64,000 nt of DNA, from positions 372,001-436,000 of the forward strand of contig JBBCKD010000015.1 of assembly GCA_037191015.1 (NCBI GenBank), given 5' to 3'. The position numbers and the translations under genes are program-made. Source of the stretch: Ravibacter sp037191015 (GTDB lineage Bacteria > Bacteroidota > Bacteroidia > Cytophagales > Spirosomataceae). This document shows positions 18,360-26,936 of this stretch, one piece after another; the first letter of the stretch is position 1; every line of letters begins with the position of its first letter. The notes under the pieces were generated by a model, which saw only the letters and a program-made list of their open reading frames with translations, was not told the DNA's origin and did not search any database.

Positions 18360-19220
18360 TTACTCAATAAGTTTGAGCAGATACTGCCCGTAGCCGCTTT
18401 TGAGAAGAGGTTGCGCAATTTCGCGCAGCTGGCCGGCATCGACAAAGCCTCTGCGGTAGGCAACTTCTTCTATGCAGCCGATTTTCAGGCCCTGCCGTTC
18501 CTCGATCACCTGCACGAACTGGCCGGCCTGCATTAGCGATTGGAAAGTACCGGTATCGAGCCAGGCCGTTCCCCTGTCGAGCACACCTACCTTAAGCCTG
18601 CCCTGCCGGAGATAATACTTGTTCACGTCCGTGATTTCCAACTCTCCGCGCGGCGAAGGCTCGATGTTTTTAGCGATATCGACTACTTCATTATCATAGA
18701 AATACAGCCCGGGGACTGCATAATTAGATCTTGGCTTCTCCGGCTTCTCTTCTATCGAGAGCACGTTGTTATCGTTGTCAAACTCAACGACTCCGTATCT
18801 CTCCGGGTCATTGACCTGGTATGCATAAATAACCCCTCCGTCAGGATCGTTATTGGACTGCAGCAGTTTGGACAGGCCGGAGCCGTAGAAAATGTTGTCC
18901 CCGAGGATAAGGGCCACCTTGTCGGACCCGATGAATTCTTCCCCGATTATAAAAGCCTGAGCAAGGCCGTCGGGAGAAGGCTGCTCGGCGTAGCTGAATT
19001 TGCACCCCAGCCGGCTTCCGTCGCCCAGGAGCTTATGAAAATGCGGTAAGTCGTGCGGAGTGGAGATAATAAGGATTTCACGGATCCCGGCCAGCATCAG
19101 GATTGACAGCGGATAATAAATCATCGGCTTGTCGTATACGGGCATCAACTGCTTGCTGACGGCAAGCGTCAGCGGATGTAACCTGGTCCCGGATCCGCCT
19201 GCTAATATTATTCCTTTCAT
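18360..19220 (-). CDS. rfbA: Glucose-1-phosphate thymidylyltransferase
   Basis: A 286-residue enzyme making dTDP-glucose from glucose-1-phosphate and dTTP, the first step of dTDP-L-rhamnose synthesis. The nucleotide-binding signature is LAGGSGTRLHPLT, followed by the sugar-site motifs VYDKPMIYYPLSIL, LILGDNIFYGSGL and GTAWLDTGT. Length matches RmlA. It follows rfbB on the same strand, separated by a palindromic repeat. rfbC and rfbD, needed for rhamnose, are not in the window, so the end product may be a different dTDP-6-deoxyhexose or those genes lie elsewhere. Confidence 0.95.
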   Translation of the reverse strand: MKGIILAGGSGTRLHPLTLAVSKQLMPVYDKPMIYYPLSILMLAGIREILIISTPHDLPHFHKLLGDGSRLGCKFSYAEQPSPDGLAQAFIIGEEFIGSDKVALILGDNIFYGSGLSKLLQSNNDPDGGVIYAYQVNDPERYGVVEFDNDNNVLSIEEKPEKPRSNYAVPGLYFYDNEVVDIAKNIEPSPRGELEITDVNKYYLRQGRLKVGVLDRGTAWLDTGTFQSLMQAGQFVQVIEERQGLKIGCIEEVAYRRGFVDAGQLREIAQPLLKSGYGQYLLKLIE

Positions 19221-19247
19221 TAATAAATATTTTTAAATGATTAATTG

Positions 19248-19305
19248 GTAAAGACGCAAGGTGTTGCGTCTCTGCTGTTTTAGACGTAAGGCCTTGCGTC
19301 TTTAC
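19248..19305. repeat. Nested palindromic repeat between rfbB and rfbA
   Basis: A perfect 14-base inverted repeat, GTAAAGACGCAAGG (19248-19261) and CCTTGCGTCTTTAC (19292-19305), encloses two smaller hairpins: GACGCAA-ggtg-TTGCGTC (19253-19270) and GACGTAAGGCCTTGCGTC (19283-19300, one mismatch). The outer arm covers the rfbB stop codon. The structure resembles a small mobile palindrome (REP/MITE-like) rather than a terminator, since no T-run follows, but it could attenuate or stabilise the rfbB-rfbA transcript. Confidence 0.7.
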
Positions 19306-20363
19306 AACCGTTTCCCGTACATCTGCTCATAGTATGACTGGTAATTGCCGCTGGTCACCCCCCCAAGCCATGCCTGGTTGGAAAGGTACCAGTCTACGGT
19401 CCTGGCGAGGCCTTCTTCAAATTTTACTGAAGGAGCCCATCCGAGCTGGTTGCGGAGCTTGGTTGCGTCGATCGCATACCGGAGATCATGCCCGGCCCGG
19501 TCGGTCACATAAGTAATCAGTTTTGCCGACGTGCCTTCAGGCCTGCCGAGCTTTTCGTCCATCAGTCCGCAGAGAAGGTTGACAAGGTCGATATTCTTCC
19601 ACTCGTTTTCTCCTCCTATATTATAGGTTTCGCCGTTTCCTCCTTCGTGAAAAATAATATCGATAGCCCTCGCATGGTCGATCACATACAGCCAGTCGCG
19701 GATGTTTTCACCCTTCCCGTAAACGGGGAGGGGCCTGTTGTTCAGGATATTGTTGATCATCAGCGGAATGAGCTTTTCCGGGAAGTGGTTGGGGCCATAG
19801 TTGTTGGAACAATTCGAAATGACCACCGGAAGCCCGAAAGTGTTATAATATGCCCTTACGAAATGATCGGAGGCAGCCTTTGACGCCGAGTAAGGAGATC
19901 TAGGGTCGTAAGCGGTATCTTCCCTGAAGAAATCTTCGGGATCGTGCAGTTCGCCGTATACTTCATCGGTAGACACGTGATAGAACCGGCGCCCTTCCGG
20001 GTTGTTTTTCCAGCTTTTGAGCGCGGCATTGAGCAGGTTAACCGTACCGGTTACGTTGGTATTGACAAAAGCCATCGGATCGGAAATGGACCGGTCTACA
20101 TGCGATTCTGCCGCCAGGTGGATGACCCCGTCATACAGGTTATCGCCGAACAGCCCGTCAATAAACTGCCGGTCGGTTATGTCCCCTTTTATAAATTGAT
20201 AGTTAGGCGCATTTTCGATGTCGGAAAGATTTGCAAGATTACCGGCATAGGTGAGCGCGTCGAGGTTATGTATCTGGTAATCGGGATATTTGGTGACAAA
20301 AAGCCGGACTACGTGCGAACCGATAAATCCGGCTCCGCCGGTTATAAGGATTTTTTTTGACAT
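19302..20363 (-). CDS. rfbB: dTDP-glucose 4,6-dehydratase
   Basis: A 353-residue NAD+-dependent SDR enzyme converting dTDP-glucose to dTDP-4-keto-6-deoxyglucose. The N-terminal Rossmann motif is ITGGAGFIGSHVV. The dehydratase signature HVSTDEVYGEL carries the Thr-Asp-Glu catalytic set, and YSASKAASDHFVRAY gives the YxxxK pair. NCSNNYGPNHFPEKLIP is typical of RmlB. It lies 10 bases downstream of galE on the same strand, with rfbA after it, so the three form an envelope-sugar group. Confidence 0.95.
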   Translation of the reverse strand: MSKKILITGGAGFIGSHVVRLFVTKYPDYQIHNLDALTYAGNLANLSDIENAPNYQFIKGDITDRQFIDGLFGDNLYDGVIHLAAESHVDRSISDPMAFVNTNVTGTVNLLNAALKSWKNNPEGRRFYHVSTDEVYGELHDPEDFFREDTAYDPRSPYSASKAASDHFVRAYYNTFGLPVVISNCSNNYGPNHFPEKLIPLMINNILNNRPLPVYGKGENIRDWLYVIDHARAIDIIFHEGGNGETYNIGGENEWKNIDLVNLLCGLMDEKLGRPEGTSAKLITYVTDRAGHDLRYAIDATKLRNQLGWAPSVKFEEGLARTVDWYLSNQAWLGGVTSGNYQSYYEQMYGKRL

Positions 20364-20373
20364 GGATGAATGA

Positions 20374-21402
20374 TTACGATATGGGCGCTTCAGACATTAA
20401 TTTCTGCTGCCAACGCCAGGCGTCTGAAAGGGATTCGGCCAGCGTCTTTTCTGCCTTCCAGTTCAATTCTGAGTTTATTTTGTCGGATTGAGCGTAGATC
20501 TTAATGACATCTCCCGGCCTTCTCGGCTCGAACGAATAGTTCAGCGTGAGATCATTTACCTGTTCGAAAGTCCTGATCACTTCCAGCACGCTGTGCCCCT
20601 GGCCGGTCCCGACATTAAAGACATCGTAGTAAGACGCTACATCGGTTTTATCTATTTTTTCCAGGGCTTTGACATGCGCTTTGGCCAGGTCGGTGACATG
20701 TATGAAATCGCGGATACAGGTGCCGTCGGGAGTATCGTAATCATTGCCGAAGACCGACAGCTTCTCGCGTATACCGGCCGCTACCTGCGTGATATAAGGT
20801 ACCAGGTTGCCGGGGATACCCAGCGGCAGTTCTCCTATTTCGGCGGAAGGGTGGGCCCCGATGGGATTGAAATACCTGAGAGAGATGGCTTTGACCGGGG
20901 CTTTGGAAAGAACAAAATCCCTTATGATGTCCTCGCAGATACTCTTGGTATTACCGTACGGCGATGTGGCAGGCTTGCGCGGCGTGTTTTCGGTAACCGG
21001 CAGGGTGTCGGGCTCTCCGTAGACGGTGCATGAAGACGAAAATACGAAATTGCTGACCTGGTGCTTCCTGCAGATTTCCAGGAGGTTAAGCAGGGTGCCG
21101 AGGTTGTTCTGATAGTACATGAGCGGCTGGTCTACCGACTCTCCTACGGCTTTGTATGCGGCAAAATGAATAACCCCGTCGAACCGCTCTTTTTCAAAGA
21201 CGGCATCCAGCTCATTGAAGTCGTTACAGTCCGTCTGGTACAGGGGAAACTTTTTTCCTGTGATTTTTTCCAGCCCTTCCATTACTCCGGGTTTGGAATT
21301 GTAGAAATTATCCAGCACAACTGGCTGATAACCGGCATCGTGCAGCTCAACGACTGTATGAGAACCGATAAAACCGGCTCCTCCGGTCACTAGAATTTTC
21401 AT
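20374..21402 (-). CDS. galE: UDP-glucose 4-epimerase
   Basis: A 342-residue SDR epimerase interconverting UDP-glucose and UDP-galactose. It has VTGGAGFIGSHTVVEL at the N-terminus, the catalytic serine region FVFSSSCTVYGEPD, YGNTKSICEDI (the YxxxK pair), and the sugar-binding LRYFNPIGAH. Length matches GalE. It is the promoter-proximal gene of galE-rfbB-rfbA, with a TAnnTTTG element 43 bases upstream. It supplies galactose for surface polysaccharide or galactose catabolism. Confidence 0.95.
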   Translation of the reverse strand: MKILVTGGAGFIGSHTVVELHDAGYQPVVLDNFYNSKPGVMEGLEKITGKKFPLYQTDCNDFNELDAVFEKERFDGVIHFAAYKAVGESVDQPLMYYQNNLGTLLNLLEICRKHQVSNFVFSSSCTVYGEPDTLPVTENTPRKPATSPYGNTKSICEDIIRDFVLSKAPVKAISLRYFNPIGAHPSAEIGELPLGIPGNLVPYITQVAAGIREKLSVFGNDYDTPDGTCIRDFIHVTDLAKAHVKALEKIDKTDVASYYDVFNVGTGQGHSVLEVIRTFEQVNDLTLNYSFEPRRPGDVIKIYAQSDKINSELNWKAEKTLAESLSDAWRWQQKLMSEAPIS

Positions 21403-21445
21403 TCAATAAGATTTTGATACTACCAAACATTTTTTAGATTGCGGG

Positions 21446-21453
21446 CAAAAGTA
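21446..21453 (-). promoter_or_regulatory. Candidate -7 element for galE-rfbB-rfbA
   Basis: The minus strand reads TACTTTTG, an exact TAnnTTTG match 43 bases upstream of the galE start. No TTG is present at the usual -33 distance, so it rests on the -7 element alone. Confidence 0.4.
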
Positions 21454-21625
21454 AATAATTTGATAGCCATATAAAAATAGTTTCACCTGTATAAAAGCAG
21501 CCAGCAATCAGCAGTTAGCCATCAGTACCTCTTCATCGACGTTCGTGTGTAATCAATCCGGTTTCTGACAGCTGATTTCTGACAATTCATAGCTATAAAG
21601 TGTTTCAATAAAACGACGCAGGAAG

Positions 21626-22477
21626 ATGACGGAAAAAGAGATAAAGGCGCTGGTGTCACTTCTTGATGACAACGATGAAGAAGTGACCATGCATGTAGAA
21701 GGCAAGATCCGTTCGCTGGGCAGCGAGGTGATCAGGTTTCTTGAAGTGCAATGGGAGGAAAGCTTTGACCCTGTTATCCAGAAGAAGCTGGAGGACCTGA
21801 TTCACGATCTCCAGATCGACGGTATGGTAGAACGCCTTCAGGCGTGGATCAACGGCGGAGCTTTGAATTTACTGGAGGGGATGTGGATACTGAATACCTA
21901 TCTCTATCCCGACTTATCTTATGAGAAGCTGGTAGCGGAAATAGAGCAGCTATATTACCGGATCTGGCTCGAATACAGGGAGCAGATGAGCCCTACGGAG
22001 AAAGTCAAGCTCATGAACAGCCTGTTTTACAACACGATAGGATTTGGTCCGAATACCAAGAATTTCCATTCGCCTTCCAATTCCATGATCAGCGTAGTGC
22101 TGGAAAGCAAGAGGGGGAACCCGATCACGCTCTGTGTTATCTATATGATCATAGCGCAGAAGCTGGGCATGCCTGTGTATGGCGTGAATCTGCCCAACCT
22201 GTTCGTGCTGACTTTCAAGCAGGGCAATATCCAGTTTTACATCAATGTATTCAACCGCGGGATTATTTTCTCCAAAACGGATATCGAGCATTATATCACG
22301 CAGCTCAAGCTTAAACAGAACAAGACTTTTTACGAGCCCTGCTCCAACCAAGATATCGTGCAGCGGGTTTTGAGAAATATGATCCTTTCTTACGAAAAAT
22401 CGGGGGATAGCGACCGGAGCCAGGAGCTGGAGCGGGTGCTGGATGCGATCAGTCCGAAGGACAACGATGAGGGTTAG
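21626..22477 (+). CDS. SirB1-like transglutaminase-fold protein
   Basis: A 283-residue protein with the Transglut_core2/SirB1 signature. The N-terminal half is helical, beginning EIKALVSLLDDNDEEVTMHV with HEAT-like repeats. The core runs MNSLFYNTIGFGPNTKNFH, then SKRGNPITLCVIYMIIAQKL, which holds the likely catalytic cysteine, then MPVYGVNLPNLFVLTF with no clear histidine at the canonical place. The family is not well characterised. The 3' end overlaps the convergent phosphopantetheinyl transferase gene by 4 bases. The 223-base region upstream contains imperfect repeats of the type CAGCAATCAGCAGTTAGCC. Confidence 0.8.
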   Translation: MTEKEIKALVSLLDDNDEEVTMHVEGKIRSLGSEVIRFLEVQWEESFDPVIQKKLEDLIHDLQIDGMVERLQAWINGGALNLLEGMWILNTYLYPDLSYEKLVAEIEQLYYRIWLEYREQMSPTEKVKLMNSLFYNTIGFGPNTKNFHSPSNSMISVVLESKRGNPITLCVIYMIIAQKLGMPVYGVNLPNLFVLTFKQGNIQFYINVFNRGIIFSKTDIEHYITQLKLKQNKTFYEPCSNQDIVQRVLRNMILSYEKSGDSDRSQELERVLDAISPKDNDEG

Positions 22478-23106
22478 TCCTGTGTGAGGGCTATGGCCAG
22501 GTAGTATTCGTCCAGGCGGTGGATTTGCACACCGGCTTTCCCTGAAAAGGCCGGGGAAACAATCTCCGCGCGCCACCCTGCCGTTTCATCGCCGGGGGTT
22601 ACTCTTATATGCTTTTTGAAGCTGATCTTCCCGCCGACAAGTTTAAAAACAGCTTCTTTCGCACACCAGTACCGGCAAAGAAGATCGACGTTTCCGCCGG
22701 CGCAGCCTGCTTCTTCGTCCCCCAGGAATTTCGGTGCGATTTTTGCCAGCTTGGGGCGCGGTTGCTCGAGGTCGATACCGATGGGCGAATGAAAATGAAG
22801 CGCTGCCGCTACAAGATGCTCTGAGTGGGACAGCGAAATATGCGCAGCCGACCCCAGGAGAAACGGCTTTCCCTCGGGGCTTTTCCAGATCCCCTGGAAC
22901 GGGATACCGGCCTCCCGGCAAAGATCGATGAACAAACGGCGGCCCGCCAGCCATTCCCGCTTTTTCTGCGGGTGGCTGATTTCCGAGTATTCGGAAAAAT
23001 CCAGCCATTCCGGGAGGCTTTCCTTCAGTTCGTCTACCGATTCTTCCAGCCGCCAGATTAGTATATGACCTTCAGTAATGTTAATTTTGTTTGTAAGCAA
23101 AGGCAT
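22474..23106 (-). CDS. 4'-phosphopantetheinyl transferase
   Basis: A 210-residue Sfp-type enzyme that transfers phosphopantetheine from CoA to carrier proteins. The magnesium-binding motif is SPIGIDLEQ, and the second motif is YWCAKEAVFKLVGG; HISLSHSEHLVAAAL matches the CoA-binding region. I start it at the ATG at 23106 (MPLLTNKINITEG), because a further 22 upstream codons do not resemble the family. It could activate the ACP at 14041-14274. It diverges from the WD40 gene with an 89-base gap. Confidence 0.88.
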   Translation of the reverse strand: MPLLTNKINITEGHILIWRLEESVDELKESLPEWLDFSEYSEISHPQKKREWLAGRRLFIDLCREAGIPFQGIWKSPEGKPFLLGSAAHISLSHSEHLVAAALHFHSPIGIDLEQPRPKLAKIAPKFLGDEEAGCAGGNVDLLCRYWCAKEAVFKLVGGKISFKKHIRVTPGDETAGWRAEIVSPAFSGKAGVQIHRLDEYYLAIALTQD

Positions 23107-23195
23107 GCGCCGCAGATTCTTTGATAAAGAGGTTTGTCCTGTAAAATAAACAGGAATAAAGCGTAAAACCATGCCTTACCGCATTTCAACTGCAG

Positions 23196-24104
23196 ATGAT
23201 GAAAGTTTCTAAGCTGGATACTTTTGCCGGGCACAGGGACGCCGTCTACACGCTGATCCCTTCTCATGATCCGAACCGCTTTTTCTCGGCAGGCGCCGAC
23301 GGGTTGGTAGTAGAGTGGGATCTCGACAAGCCGGATCTCGGCAACCTTGTAGCCAGGGTAGGAGGCTCGGTGTACGCGATGGCGCTCGATCAAAGCGCGG
23401 GAAATCTTTGGATCGGGCAAAATTATGAAGGCGTTCAGTTGGTCCGTCCGGACCTGAAGCAGCAGAGCGGCTCGGTGAAGGTCACCTCTTCCGCTATTTT
23501 CGATATCCGTATTTTTGACGAAAAGGTCTACCTGGCATTCGGCGACGGCGTGATCGGTGTAATGGATGTCGAGGATATGACCGTCAGAAAGCATGTGAAG
23601 CTTTCCGACAAAAGCGTGAGATCGCTTGATATAAGCCGCGACGGAAAGCATCTTGCAGTAGGCCTGAGCGACGCCAGCGTCCGTATTCTCGACCTGGAAA
23701 CGATGAGCCCCCTTCACAGCTTTCTGAGCCACACCAGCTCGGTGTTCAGCGTAGCATATTCGCCCGACGGACATTTCCTGCTTTCTGCAGGAAGGGACGC
23801 CCGTTTTAAGGTATGGGATATCCGGAACAACTACACGATGGTAGAAGATGTCGCAGGACATATGTATGCCATCAACCACATAGCTTTCAGCCCGGAGGGA
23901 GATATGTTCGCTACCTGCAGTATGGATAAGTCGATCAAACTGTGGGACTCTGCCAGTTTCCGGCTTTTGAAAGTGATAGACCGCTCACGCCATGCCGGCC
24001 ACGGAACTTCAGTAAATAAATTGTTGTGGTCGTCGCATCAGAACCTGCTGATTTCCGCCAGCGACGACCGGATGATCTCTGTGTGGGACGTCAGGGAAGA
24101 ATAA
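23196..24104 (+). CDS. WD40-repeat protein
   Basis: A 302-residue protein composed of about seven WD40 repeats, forming one beta-propeller. Repeats are seen at GHRDAVYTLIPSHDPNRFFS...VVEWD, LDISRDGKHLAVGLSDASV, HTSSVFSVAYSPDGHFLLSA...FKVWD, HMYAINHIAFSPEGDMFATC...IKLWD and LLWSSHQNLLISASDDR...VWD. There is no signal peptide, so it is predicted to be cytosolic and to serve as a protein-interaction scaffold. The partner is unknown. It is convergent with the following nucleotidyltransferase gene. Confidence 0.9.
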   Translation: MMKVSKLDTFAGHRDAVYTLIPSHDPNRFFSAGADGLVVEWDLDKPDLGNLVARVGGSVYAMALDQSAGNLWIGQNYEGVQLVRPDLKQQSGSVKVTSSAIFDIRIFDEKVYLAFGDGVIGVMDVEDMTVRKHVKLSDKSVRSLDISRDGKHLAVGLSDASVRILDLETMSPLHSFLSHTSSVFSVAYSPDGHFLLSAGRDARFKVWDIRNNYTMVEDVAGHMYAINHIAFSPEGDMFATCSMDKSIKLWDSASFRLLKVIDRSRHAGHGTSVNKLLWSSHQNLLISASDDRMISVWDVREE

Positions 24105-24115
24105 GCTTCCCGGAT

Positions 24116-25024
24116 TTATGACCAAAGGGAATCGGGATAAGCTCCTTTCGCGTGCAGCTGGTTTAGCTGCAGTTGTACTACGGGTTTATCTTCAGGATAG
24201 GTGACGCCGAACCAATCGGAAGTACTTTTAAATACCTTGCAGCTGCTTTCGCCGGTATTCAGCAGGTGCGACATAACGGTTGGTATATAGAACTCAGCTT
24301 TGGGATTGTGTAAGTTGGTTTGCGCGTACGACTCGAAAAGTTCCAGCGTTTTGGGAAAGACGCTCGGCTTGAAGCCCCAGAAATTCATGGAAACCGGTGT
24401 GTCCGGGGGGAGCTCGGTGATTTCTTCTCCCTCCTCGAAATAGATGGCGTTGTCTTTTTCATAGATTTTCGTCCGTTCCACGACAGAAATAAGATGACCG
24501 GACTGATCCTGCGTACACACGCCGCGCGATACCGTACCGTTTTCGGAGAGGGTTCTTTTCAGCTCATATCCTACCATTGCATGTTTTGACGGGTCCTGAT
24601 CCTCGCTGAGGAAACGGCTCATCGTCGTGAAAGCGTCTGCCCCGTAAAAGTCGTCGGCATTAATGATGGCAAACGGGGTGGTTGTTTTTTCCCAGGCGCA
24701 AAGCATGGCATGCCCGGTTCCCCACGGCTTGCTTCTTTCTATGGGCCCGAGGTTTTTCGGGACATAGGTTTCATATCCCTGTATAGCAAAGTCGAAATCA
24801 ATTTTCCCGCTGAGCCTGGGGCCGAAAATTTCTTTAACGTCTTCCAGTATTTCTTCTCTTACTATAAATACAACCTTGCCAAAACCGGCCCTGACCGCAT
24901 CGAATAAAGAATAATCAATGATAGTTTCTCCGCTGGGGCCGAATTTGTCGAGTTGTTTGACACCTCCATAGCGGCTTCCTATTCCGGCGGCGAGTATCAG
25001 TAACGTTGGTTTTACCTGGCTCAT
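24116..25024 (-). CDS. Sugar nucleotidyltransferase-like protein
   Basis: A 302-residue NTP-transferase family protein. The nucleotide-binding N-terminus reads LILAAGIGSRYGGVKQLDKF, with GETIIDYSLFDAV after it; the metal aspartates lie in FAIINADDFYGADAF. These are the landmarks of hexose-1-phosphate nucleotidyltransferases, but the C-terminus is not one of the standard GalU or RmlA types. The substrate is unknown. It stands alone, divergent from the ccm cluster. Confidence 0.85.
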   Translation of the reverse strand: MSQVKPTLLILAAGIGSRYGGVKQLDKFGPSGETIIDYSLFDAVRAGFGKVVFIVREEILEDVKEIFGPRLSGKIDFDFAIQGYETYVPKNLGPIERSKPWGTGHAMLCAWEKTTTPFAIINADDFYGADAFTTMSRFLSEDQDPSKHAMVGYELKRTLSENGTVSRGVCTQDQSGHLISVVERTKIYEKDNAIYFEEGEEITELPPDTPVSMNFWGFKPSVFPKTLELFESYAQTNLHNPKAEFYIPTVMSHLLNTGESSCKVFKSTSDWFGVTYPEDKPVVQLQLNQLHAKGAYPDSLWS

Positions 25025-25252
25025 ATTTTTTTAATCTTTAATTGTAATGCTGTAGTTAAACAGAGTGCAAAGCAACTGAAAAAAATGGATAGGCGGCTCC
25101 TCCGCAGATTAATTTTTGTAATCTTAACAGACCCGGCGCCGGGAAGCCGCCGGATCCGGCGACCGGGAGATAATAGTTAAAATCAGTTGCAGATAATTCC
25201 TTTTTGTCGCCTTTATGAACTAATTTTACGAATTAAATTTATTAGCGGGGCC

Positions 25253-25915
25253 TTGAATGAGATAAGGGTTCTTTTACGGAAAGAAATTCAGCTAGAATGG
25301 CGTCAGAGATATGCGCTTAACGGCATGGTGCTCTACATAGTGAGTACCGTGTTTATATGTTATTTGCATTTTAACCTGAACCAGAACCTCCTCAATCCTA
25401 TCGTATGGAATACCCTTTTCTGGGTGATCCTCATGTTTACGGCGGTAAATGCTATCGGGAAAAGCTTCGCCCAGGATAGTGAGGGGAGGATCCTGTACTA
25501 TTACACGCTGGCAAGCCCGGTTTCCATCATAGCGTCGAAGATCATCTACAATTCCCTCCTGATGATCCTGCTCACCCTGACCGGCTTTGCAGTATACCAG
25601 ATGGCAATGGGCAACCCGGTAGAAGACCAGGTGATGTACGTGCTTGCCCTGGTACTGGGAAGCGTCGGGTTTGCTTCGGTGCTCACTATGATTTCAGCCA
25701 TTGCCTCCAAAGCGGGCAACAACGGCATGCTTATGGCGGTGCTGAGCTTCCCCATGGTGGTTCCGCTGCTGCTGATGGCCGTAAAGTTTTCAAAGAATGC
25801 GATGGACGGCCTGGATCCTTCCGTCAGCTATGATGAAATAGCGATTTTGTTGTCCATCGACGCGCTCGTGGTGGCCCTGTCCCTGATCCTGTTTCCCTAT
25901 TTATGGAAATCTTAA
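25253..25915 (+). CDS. ccmB: Cytochrome c maturation ABC-transporter membrane subunit CcmB
   Basis: A 220-residue integral membrane protein with about six transmembrane helices. The N-terminus LNEIRVLLRKEIQLEWRQRY is the family signature, followed by GMVLYIVSTVFICYL. I start it at the TTG at 25253, which gives exactly this N-terminus; the open frame extends to a TTG at 25187 without similarity. CcmB partners CcmA, the ATPase, which is not in this window. It is the first gene of ccmB-C-D-E-F, with ccmC 19 bases downstream. Confidence 0.88.
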   Translation: MNEIRVLLRKEIQLEWRQRYALNGMVLYIVSTVFICYLHFNLNQNLLNPIVWNTLFWVILMFTAVNAIGKSFAQDSEGRILYYYTLASPVSIIASKIIYNSLLMILLTLTGFAVYQMAMGNPVEDQVMYVLALVLGSVGFASVLTMISAIASKAGNNGMLMAVLSFPMVVPLLLMAVKFSKNAMDGLDPSVSYDEIAILLSIDALVVALSLILFPYLWKS

Positions 25916-25934
25916 ATTTATCATCTCCCGAACT

Positions 25935-26597
25935 ATGAAGTTAGCCTGGTGGAAAATCTTAACAATACTCATTCTGGCCTATGTCCTGGCAATGGGGCTT
26001 GCGGGGGAAGTGCCGCGGCAGGCGATCTTAAATGAGACGGTAAGGAACCTGTATTTTCATGTCACCATGTGGTTTTCGATGGTGTTATTCCTGTTTATGT
26101 CGCTGGTACATTCCATTTCCTACCTGAGATCGGGTAAGATCGAAAGCGATGACAAGGCGGTTGAATATGTAAATACAGGGATCATGTTCGGGCTGATCGG
26201 CTTTGTTACCGGTGCTTTATGGGGGAAATATACCTGGGGTTCGGCGCTTCCGAAAGACCCGAAGATACTGAGCGCAGCCATCGCTATGCTCGCCTACTTC
26301 GCCTATGTGATCCTGAGGGGAGCTTTTGAGGACGATCAGAAACGGGCGAGGATCAGCAGCGTGTACAATATTTTTGCCTTCGTTATTTTTAACGTCCTGA
26401 TTTTTGTCTTGCCGAGGATGACCGATACTCTGCATCCCGGGCAGGGTGGGAACCCGGGCTTTAATATCTACGACAACGATAACGTGATGAAGCCTGTGTT
26501 CTATCCCGCCATAATCGGGTGGATGCTGCTGGGGCTCTGGATCACGACCCTGAGGATCAGGCTGCGGGTTGTGGAAAGAAAGCTGACAGAGAACTGA
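25935..26597 (+). CDS. ccmC: Cytochrome c maturation haem-handling protein CcmC
   Basis: A 220-residue membrane protein with six transmembrane segments. The haem-handling tryptophan-rich WWD segment appears as GALWGKYTWGSALPKDPK, between two conserved histidines (FHVTMWFSMV and VHSISYL); the tryptophan/aspartate motif is shortened relative to CcmC of proteobacteria. The role is to load haem onto CcmE in the periplasm. It is the second gene of the ccm cluster. Confidence 0.88.
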   Translation: MKLAWWKILTILILAYVLAMGLAGEVPRQAILNETVRNLYFHVTMWFSMVLFLFMSLVHSISYLRSGKIESDDKAVEYVNTGIMFGLIGFVTGALWGKYTWGSALPKDPKILSAAIAMLAYFAYVILRGAFEDDQKRARISSVYNIFAFVIFNVLIFVLPRMTDTLHPGQGGNPGFNIYDNDNVMKPVFYPAIIGWMLLGLWITTLRIRLRVVERKLTEN

Positions 26598-26667
26598 TAG
26601 GATAGTAAGTGCCTGACAAACAGTATTTTTCGAATTTTAATATATGATGATTCCAAATAGGAGCGCG

Positions 26668-26895
26668 ATGAATAGTTTTCTGAAACAAATACCGGCTGTT
26701 TTGATGTTGATATTATTGACAGCATTGCAGGTTTTCGCCCAGAGCAGCGAGATAGAAATGGCAGACAAGCTTCGTGAAGACGGGAAGATCTGGGTAGTGG
26801 TAGGAGTGATACTGCTTATTTTTGCGGGGGTTATCATTTACCTGATCCGCCTCGACCGGAAAATAAGCAAGCTGGAGAAGCAGGTCAGGGGGTAG
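26668..26895 (+). CDS. ccmD: CcmD family protein
   Basis: A 75-residue protein with a signal-like N-terminus (MNSFLKQIPAVLMLILLTA), then a second membrane helix (WVVVGVILLIFAGVIIYLI) and a basic C-terminus RLDRKISKLEKQ. CcmD is a small helper of the CcmABC complex that helps release haem-loaded CcmE. An ATG at 26644 would add eight residues; I prefer 26668 because AGGAG lies 5 bases upstream. The position between ccmC and ccmE supports the call. Confidence 0.72.
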   Translation: MNSFLKQIPAVLMLILLTALQVFAQSSEIEMADKLREDGKIWVVVGVILLIFAGVIIYLIRLDRKISKLEKQVRG

Positions 26896-26936
26896 GTCCC
26901 GGATGTTAGCCAATAAAAGATTAACCATATACAGCT

